From: Ustilaginoidea virens
Lineage: Eukaryota; Ascomycota; Sordariomycetes; Hypocreales; Clavicipitaceae
Reading direction: 5' to 3'
DNA: 64,000 nucleotides
Assembly (NCBI RefSeq): GCF_000687475.1
Contig: NC_057316.1
Location: 1,984,001-2,048,000, forward strand
The position numbers were made by a program, and so were the translations under genes. The first letter of the stretch is position 1. Each line of letters starts with the position of its first letter. Positions 57,178 to 64,000 of the stretch are shown here, one piece after another. The notes beneath the pieces were generated by a model. The model did not search any database and was not told where the DNA came from. It saw only the letters and a list, made by a program, of their open reading frames with translations.

Positions 57178-58023
57178 GACTGCCAGGTTCTCCGTTGTTG
57201 GTCGCAGCGCAAGCAACTAGCTAGGATGTTGTTTCGTGCGTGGGCCAGTGTTGAGCGTGTGTCTGAAGGTCGAGCTGCCACTGGCACTGGCACTGGCACT
57301 GGCACTGGCGTTGGCGTTGGCGTTGGCGTTGGCCTTGTTTGGGGAGAGTTTCATGCCAAGACATCCGATGCGATGCCAGATTTGATTTTTCGTTGACCCG
57401 GGGCAGAAGTGTGTAGATTTGTGAAACGCGCCCTTTGGGACTATGCAGTATCAGTATGCAATGACAAGCTTCGTGTCCCTGCGTGGTGGAATGGAAAGAA
57501 GAGTGCAGGCAGCCGGGTTGGTTATACAGTAACTTGCGGCATCCAGGTAGAGCTTGCTTGGGGATTGATTCATTGTTTGCTTCCGCACTGTCCCCAGTTG
57601 TTGATACAACCTACAGCCCTACAGTACGGGTTACACTGTACAACTTTGCGCACTGGCACGCACTGGACTTGGCCAAATCTCTCAAGACCCCGCCCGCCCA
57701 TTACCCGTTCTAAAACTCTCCGTAGGTACTCGGTAAGGAGCACACAGTCTACAATACGGAGTCGGCCATTGCTAATGTCTCATCATCAATAGATTCATCA
57801 CCTGGAAGCTCTTGCAACAATCTAGGCTGGGAGCCACCTCTATCGTCAGATTGCTTAGCAGTCACAAGCCTAACTTGGCCTAGCTCGGGTGCTTATCTAG
57901 CTAAAAAAAAAATAAAAAATAAAAAATAAAATAAAATCAATCCTCTATCCTGGGAATAATCCTCAATAATCCTGCCAGACGCCTCTGAATCGAAACTGAA
58001 AGCATCTGTATTTTTGTTCACAG
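57178..58023. other. Intergenic region upstream of CSN3
   Basis: About 0.85 kb: CSN3 promoter and the 3' flank of the remodeller gene. It contains a hexanucleotide array CTGGCA/TTGGCG (about 57276-57335) and an A-rich stretch (57901-57935). Confidence 0.5.
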
Positions 58024-61000
58024 CTAAGCTTGACCCGATTTCCCTACCTGATATGTTTCATAGAGCCTTTTGCCCAGCGCAGCCAGATATTGGTCCTTGA
58101 CAGCATCCGAGATGGAAGAATGCTTGACCATGTCCATTGTGACTCGTATTTGCGATTCTGTAATGCGGCGTGTCGAAAGCTCAGTTGACACTCGTTGTTG
58201 CACTTGTTGCACTTGTTGTTGTACTTGTTGCTGTTGTTGTTTTTGTTGTCGAGGAGGTTCGTGCGGCAGTTGTTGCGGCACTTGCAGATTCCGAGATCCC
58301 GGGGCAGTGTGCCACAAAACCGGCCAGCAAGTCGCAGCATCGTTGCTGCTCGCGGCGCCCTGCTGTTTTCTGTCCCTAGCCAAGTTGCCATGGGGGGGCC
58401 ACATCGGCTGCTGGTTGAAGACTGCGGGGTACGCGGAGCTCTGGAAGCCGCCATGACCTATGTTGAGCATGTTGGTGTTTGGGGCATAACCATTATTAAC
58501 GATGGAGTTGGGGACGGGTTGACCATACGATCCGCGGCTGGATTGAGGCGCGTCCGCGGCTTGGTTGCTTTGGTGCGTCGTCGGGCCGCTATACTTTGCC
58601 TTGATTCTCCCTTTGGCTTCTGCGCCGGGTTGGCCGACTTTGCCAGACGACCGTTGAGACCCGGCTTCGGGTGGGCCGATTTGGCCTTGGAGTTCGTCGT
58701 CCCCTTCGCCGGGGTTTCCTTTGCCAGGAATCGCGGTGCGTCTCGACGAGGGGAGGGGTTCGGCGGCTTCTTCTGCTTAGCTCGACTGTCAATAACTTTT
58801 GCTGTCTTGATCTCCTTGTTGTGACTTGTTCGTGCATGCTTAGGTGCAGGTGAAGTAGGTGCGCGTCTGGCTGGAGAATTCTTTCCTGCTTTACCTTTCA
58901 TCAATACGACGTCTTCGTCAGACGAAGACGACCCGTCGCCCGAAGCGAATTCATCTGATGATGAAGGCAACTCGTTTGCAGCCTCACCGTCCTGAAGATA
59001 GCCCTGCAATGAGTCCTTTGCGTAATTCGTAGTCTAACACGTAGCGTCAGTGCACCGTCAATCCACAGAGTCACCAGCATGAAACCTACCGTCCTCCGCC
59101 GCCCGCCTCTTCCGAGCCTCTCTTGATTCGCTTCGGCCTGTCGTCGGGCTTCAGCCTCTCTTTCGGCCAGAATCTTATCCCACACACTCGACGAGATGAG
59201 TGTCGGAGCTTCAGACTCTGCTGGGGCGCCTAGTCCGTCTTCCAAGGCGGCTTTTTCGTTGGCCCAGACCTTGGCATACGAGAACTGTGCTTCTGCAGAC
59301 CCCTCTTCGTCAACTTTTGTCTGCTCCATCTGAGATCGGTCTAAAAGTTTGTCAACAGAAGAGTCATTGTAGTGGATAGCCCCTTTCTGGTAATCGTCAC
59401 TAAATAAGGCTTGAGCACCATGTTTAAGAATCGACTCCAAGTCATCGCCCGCTAGCTCTTCATCGTCCATTTTTTCAATCAGCGCGTGGTCAAGTGCCAT
59501 TTTTTTCTTTCCTATTTGCATGATTTTTTCTTCAATAGTATCCTTCATCATGAGCTGGAAACAAAGCACCTTCTTCTTCTGCCCGATACGATGAGCTCGA
59601 GACAATGCTTGGATGTCTTGATGAGGGTTGAAGTCTGGATCCATGATGATCACTGTGTCGGCCGTTGCCAGGTTGATTCCAACGCCTCCAGCGCGTGTGG
59701 ACAACAGGAAAGCAAAGATGGGCGAATCTGGAGCATTGAAAGCATCGATGCGACGCTGCTTCTCCATGCTTGAAAGGTTGCCATCGAGTCTTTTAAACTG
59801 ATACCCGATACCGTTGAGAAAATCCTCCAGAATATCCAGTTGCTGCAGGAACTGGCTGAAGATTAACACTCTGTGGCCGCGCTCTTTCAGCTTCGGAAGC
59901 ATCACTTCAAGTAGGAGAAGTTTTGCTGAGGCTTCTACCAGGTTCCGATGCTCAACAACTGCATCAACGTTTTTCTCTTCAATCGCATCTGAATACATAA
60001 AAGGGTGGCAGAGACATTTTCGAAGCTGCATCAAAATGTTGTTCAAGCTGCCGCGTTCCTTCAAAGTCATCTTACCGTTGGCGAAAATGGCCTTGATCAG
60101 TTGAGGGTTTTTGGCCATGATGCTCTTTGAAAGCTTTTCCTGAATGACCGTCATGGTTACTGGGAGAATAATTTGAGCCATGGGAGGTAGAAACTTCAGT
60201 ACGCCAGCCTTTGTCCGTCTCAGAAAGTAAGGTCGAATCTTGTCGTGCAGCTTCGGCAACGTCTCTTTATCTAGCACCTGGAATTCCTCGTCTAACTTCT
60301 CGGCGTTCTGAGAATTATCTATAAATTGAATGAGATTGAACAGTTCCCTCTTGTTGTTCTGCAGTGGTGTCCCTGTCAGTAGCAGGCGGAATGGGATCTT
60401 CATGGCGCGTAACGCCTGATATAGCAGGTTGCGGTCGTTTTTGAGTCGTTGACCTTCGTCTACAACAAGTCCCGCCCAGCGCACAGAACTGAACAGTTCG
60501 CTAGTCTTGGGGTCCTGGGTCGAGTCGTAAGACATGATTACGACATGTGCCGTCATATCACGGTCTCCGCGTGGGAATAGCTCGTGCTTGTACGCAAGTT
60601 GTTGCGACTCCCTGCCCCCATGGTAAGTGACCACCCGTAATTCTGGGGCCCATTGCTTGAATTCGCGGCGCCAATTCGGGCAGGTTGCGTTCGGCACCGA
60701 AACCAGAAACGGCCAGCACTGTTTTCTTCGTGTAAGTAAGACGAGCAACAGCCAAAATAGTGAGGGTCGAGAGTCCTACCTGCGGTCTTTCTTGCACAAG
60801 GTAGGTTATGAGGCTAACAACTTGCACAGTTTTGCCCAACCCCATCTCATCAGCCAAGACAATGCTTCGGCCATCGTGATAGTTGGAAACAAGCCAGTTC
60901 AGACCTTCCAACTGATATGCCATGAGCTTTCCTCGTCTTAAGCCGACGGGCTGGGTCCCAATCTTCTCAAACTCCCTGTTTTGGAAACTATTAATTCGTT

Positions 61001-63410
61001 CCTTCATTTTGGGCCAGGGAGAGTGCTTGAAGTTTTTCCCGGCCAAGTAATCGCGATAAGCATTCTCGAACGCAGTGTACAGTTCACGCGAGTCTTCTGA
61101 AGGAGGTTTGTCCCATACCACATCGTCATACCCAAGTCCTTGAAACTTTACCAAAGCCTGGCTGACATGCGACACGTTGGCGAGATCATCCTCCTCTGTG
61201 ACGCCGGGCAACGCAGTAGGTGCCAGCTTCACCCTGAAAACGATGTCTATCGTAAGTAACTCCTCTGGGATGGCGTCCTTTGTGGTCAACTTGAACAAGT
61301 CGGCTTCATTTGCTCGCTTTGCGAATGCGGTTCGCGCTGACCCTACTGCCACTCCAGCTATCCAAGCACCTGGCATCCAAGTGCAATGGAAATAGGACAA
61401 GGTATCCCACTTTACAAGATATTCCTTGTCATCGTCAACAAAATCTGAGAATGCCGGAACTCCGGATACCGCAGAGTCTTTGGTCCGCCAAGCAACGACC
61501 CGTTGTATCTTTTGTTGTGCAGAAGTACATTCATTGCAATGCCAATCGATGGAGTAATCCTTAAGTGCCCCATTGGGCTGGTCAGCAAGGGCACTTGGGC
61601 TACCGATCCGGGGCAAATGGCTCTGATGCCAGGCCCTATGACATCGGCGGCAACGAAAGAGAACATTCCCGGTGGCATTGATGAGATCTTGGGCAACATC
61701 AGTTACTGGGTCTACCCCGTCGTTTTGTTCTCGCAACTTCTCTTCCTGTCGAATTGTCTGTCTCTTCGAGAATGGAGCGCAGGAAACACCACTCGATTTG
61801 CAGGCTTGGCACATGGCACGTCTCGGGGCTAGGCCATCTTTTCTCTGCTGGAATTCAATGCAAAATCGGCACTGCAACACGAAGCTTGCCTCTCCTATTT
61901 TGGTGACCAAGTGCTCTCTTGCGCTTCTGGACCCGATGCATTGTTTGTGGTAAGAGTAGCTACAACCTTGACAGAATATAAGCTGACCGTTATTTGAGCT
62001 TTGACAAGTGTAGCACATGCTCATGTGCACAGAGGCGAAGGACGAATCTGGTGGCAACGGTCGAAAGTGTTCCTTGACAGAGACCAGTTTTGGGGCTCCC
62101 GGGGTGGTCTCTTCGACTCTATAATAAGAGTCCTCGTCTACATCCAATTCTTCTTGTGTATAGCTAATGTTTCGCGTGGCTCGTGTCGATCTTCTGGGTG
62201 GCTCAAACTCTATGTCAGAGGCGCTGGAGGCTCTCCGTGTTGAGCGAGCCTGGTGGGCTCTTTGGGGACGAACACGCTGCAGCTTCCTTTTCCTCTTTTT
62301 ACCCCCGTGAACTAAATCAGATGTAATAGGCAGGAAAAAATCGTCTTCGTCTTCGTCCCCGTTGCCGGCTTCGAGCAGTTGTTGCCTTTGGGGCCGCTTT
62401 GGTTGGAGAGCCTCCTGCAATATAGAGTCCGGAAATCGGGTTTGTCTTTTTCGAGAGCTACGTCTTTGGGATGTTGAAGCAAGATCGAGATCCTCGCTGT
62501 CTTCTTCAAGCTTCGATGATTCCGCAGTCGAATGGTAGATTCTCGGCCTCAGTGTTCTTGTTCGAGTTGTACTCAGCATGACCTCGCTGTCGTTGTCGCT
62601 ATCCAGGTCCATGGAGTCAGCCTCAACGGACTCGTCAGAGCTTTCATTCGACAGCGCTTCGTCATAATATCCATGCTTGCGATTTCGAGTTGCTCGCTTC
62701 ACATTCATGAAGCAGGTGTCTAGTGCCTGCATGCCGTTCTCGAGTAGTTTTACTTCGCGCAGCGTAATCTTGGTACGATGTCAGCTAGTTTTTGGGAAAG
62801 ATGGAAGTCCAAGTCATTCTCTCTTTCTCCTTGAAGCAAAGTAGAGAGTCTGCGTGAAGGTACGAAGGTGAAGTGAAGAAACAATAGTAAAGAATATTGC
62901 GATTCACTTTCACTTCAGACTGAGGAAACCCAAACCCGAAATCGAAGTGAACGCGGAGTGGGGTGAAAGAGAAATAAGACGAAATAGGGCCTTTAATCAA
63001 TGTAGGGAAGAAGAAGAAAAAAAGCCAAAGATGTATTGAAAAGGGCAGGTAATACATACATTGCGTTGCGTTCCATCAGTGAACTCAACTGTGAGGATGT
63101 CATCTGAGCCGACAGGGTCCGTTAATACCAACACTTTTTCCACGACTGTGCTATGAATCTCTTTGTACTGCTCTCGAAACTCGGTTGGAATAGCAGGGAT
63201 CAGGACCTGAAGACCCTGCGTATTGCCCGAGACGTCCAGTGAAGAATCTTCTGCCTCAGTTGCCCGTGTCGCAATGTCATCGCTAGAGCTGTCAGGGTTG
63301 ACGGGGCTTCGGCAGAAGTCGAATGAGAATCCCGGTGGTGAATCGGGCTTGGCATTACTAGCGTCTGCTGCAAGCTGAGCTGCAACAGATGCGGACTCGT
63401 CATCCTCCAT
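58024..63410 (-). CDS. PHD-finger SNF2 chromatin remodeller, CHD3/Mit1 type
   Basis: Best model has five exons: 63410-63060, 62768-60780, 60718-59090, 59033-58529 and 58457-58024, giving 1635 residues. The first three junctions are phase 0 and join as [29 protein letters not shown] and [15 protein letters not shown]. Order of parts: acidic N-terminus; basic linker; PHD finger from about residue 369 ([23 protein letters not shown]); a second Cys/His cluster ([25 protein letters not shown]); chromo-like segments ([31 protein letters not shown]). The SNF2 motor follows with motif I (DEMGLGKT), II (DEGQ), III ([11 protein letters not shown]), V ([15 protein letters not shown]) and VI ([11 protein letters not shown]). 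This is the Mi-2/CHD3-like Mit1 architecture of the SHREC silencing complex. The last junction is uncertain. Confidence 0.85.
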
Positions 63411-64000
63411 CTGCTTGCGTTTGCCGGCTCATGAACGGGGTGCTATTGATGGTGGTAAGCCTTGTACCAATGGAAAGATTACTCCCGGCTCAAGCGAAAG
63501 TTCCCCCTGATAAGGGACGGCTCAGAACGAATCTGGATACTGCCCCCAAACCAAGTATAGATGTTGACGCTCTGCCGCATGGAATGCCGAATTGGCGTTG
63601 TTTGCCTGTAGTACGGACTTAGGAATGGAACTTTAAACGTTCAGGTTATTGATAAATCCCATTTTGACACGGGTTGAGTTGTGGAACCAGGATGGGTGGA
63701 TCATCCGAAATACGCCCCCAACAACAACACGCGAAGTTCCTGCAGGCGGAAGGAGCGGGTATGGTCTCACCGCCCTGCTAGATATATACCTATATTTCTT
63801 TTTAAAGTTGTTTGGTGGCAGAAAATATTTAAGACGGCCCGAGTCCCGACCCATTCAACCAGGCCTTAGCCAGATACCCGGGTACCTAGGTACCTAAGGC
63901 TAGCCGTTATCAGCTAACCTCTCCAGCCATATTTGCATTGTCGCCCGCCCTTTTTTTCCTTTACCCTCCAGCCAGGATAAAATTCAGTATATATCTGGCC
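63411..64000. other. Upstream region of the remodeller gene
   Basis: Presumed promoter and 5' leader side of the remodeller gene. A palindromic GGTACCTAGGTACC lies near 63881-63894, with A+T-rich DNA around 63780-63830. No gene is supported up to the window end. Confidence 0.45.

Overview
This is nuclear DNA of a filamentous ascomycete, most likely a sordariomycete and plausibly hypocrealean. Genes are compact, with 50-110 bp introns carrying CTRAY-like branch sites. The family content is typical of moulds: a WetA conidiation regulator, a COP9 subunit, an Flc/TRP channel, a DUF3433 spray-type protein, Sur7/PalI and a Mit1-type remodeller. I place it to class from protein families only; no species is claimed. 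No rRNA, tRNA or CRISPR array is visible.

Fifteen genes can be supported. Left part (1-24 kb): a mitochondrial TPR protein (Mgr3-like, running off the window start) diverges from the haem protein Dap1. Two C2H2 zinc-finger regulators on the + strand follow, separated by about 7.4 kb of gene-free, microsatellite-rich DNA. Next come a proline-rich protein of unknown function and mitochondrial Aim24, both on the - strand. Middle (24-43 kb): a 9.3 kb gene-poor stretch holds a non-autonomous inverted-repeat element of Mutator type. It is followed by wetA, FLC2 and ribose-5-phosphate isomerase. Right part (43-64 kb): a DUF3433 membrane protein, two secreted or anchored PLC-like phosphodiesterases flanking a Sur7/PalI tetraspanner, COP9 subunit 3, and a five-exon PHD/SNF2 chromatin remodeller.

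The genes do not form an operon-like or biosynthetic cluster. Loose themes are mitochondrial and haem/sterol function on the left (Mgr3, Dap1, Aim24), development and chromatin (wetA, C2H2 factors, CSN3, remodeller), and the cell surface (Flc2, spray-like, Sur7, PLC-like).

The strongest unexplained signals lie outside ordinary genes. They are an approx. 779 bp inverted-repeat element with a 10 bp flanking duplication and a 93 bp internal minisatellite; a palindromic nonamer TACGGAGTA dispersed through intergenic DNA about 30 times above chance; very long poly-C/poly-G tracts, one abutting the RKI1 start codon; and a CUG repeat just after the wetA stop that is complementary to CAG repeats in the same transcript. 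Exon boundaries were deduced by eye from splice consensus, phase and family conservation, and have not been tested against transcripts.
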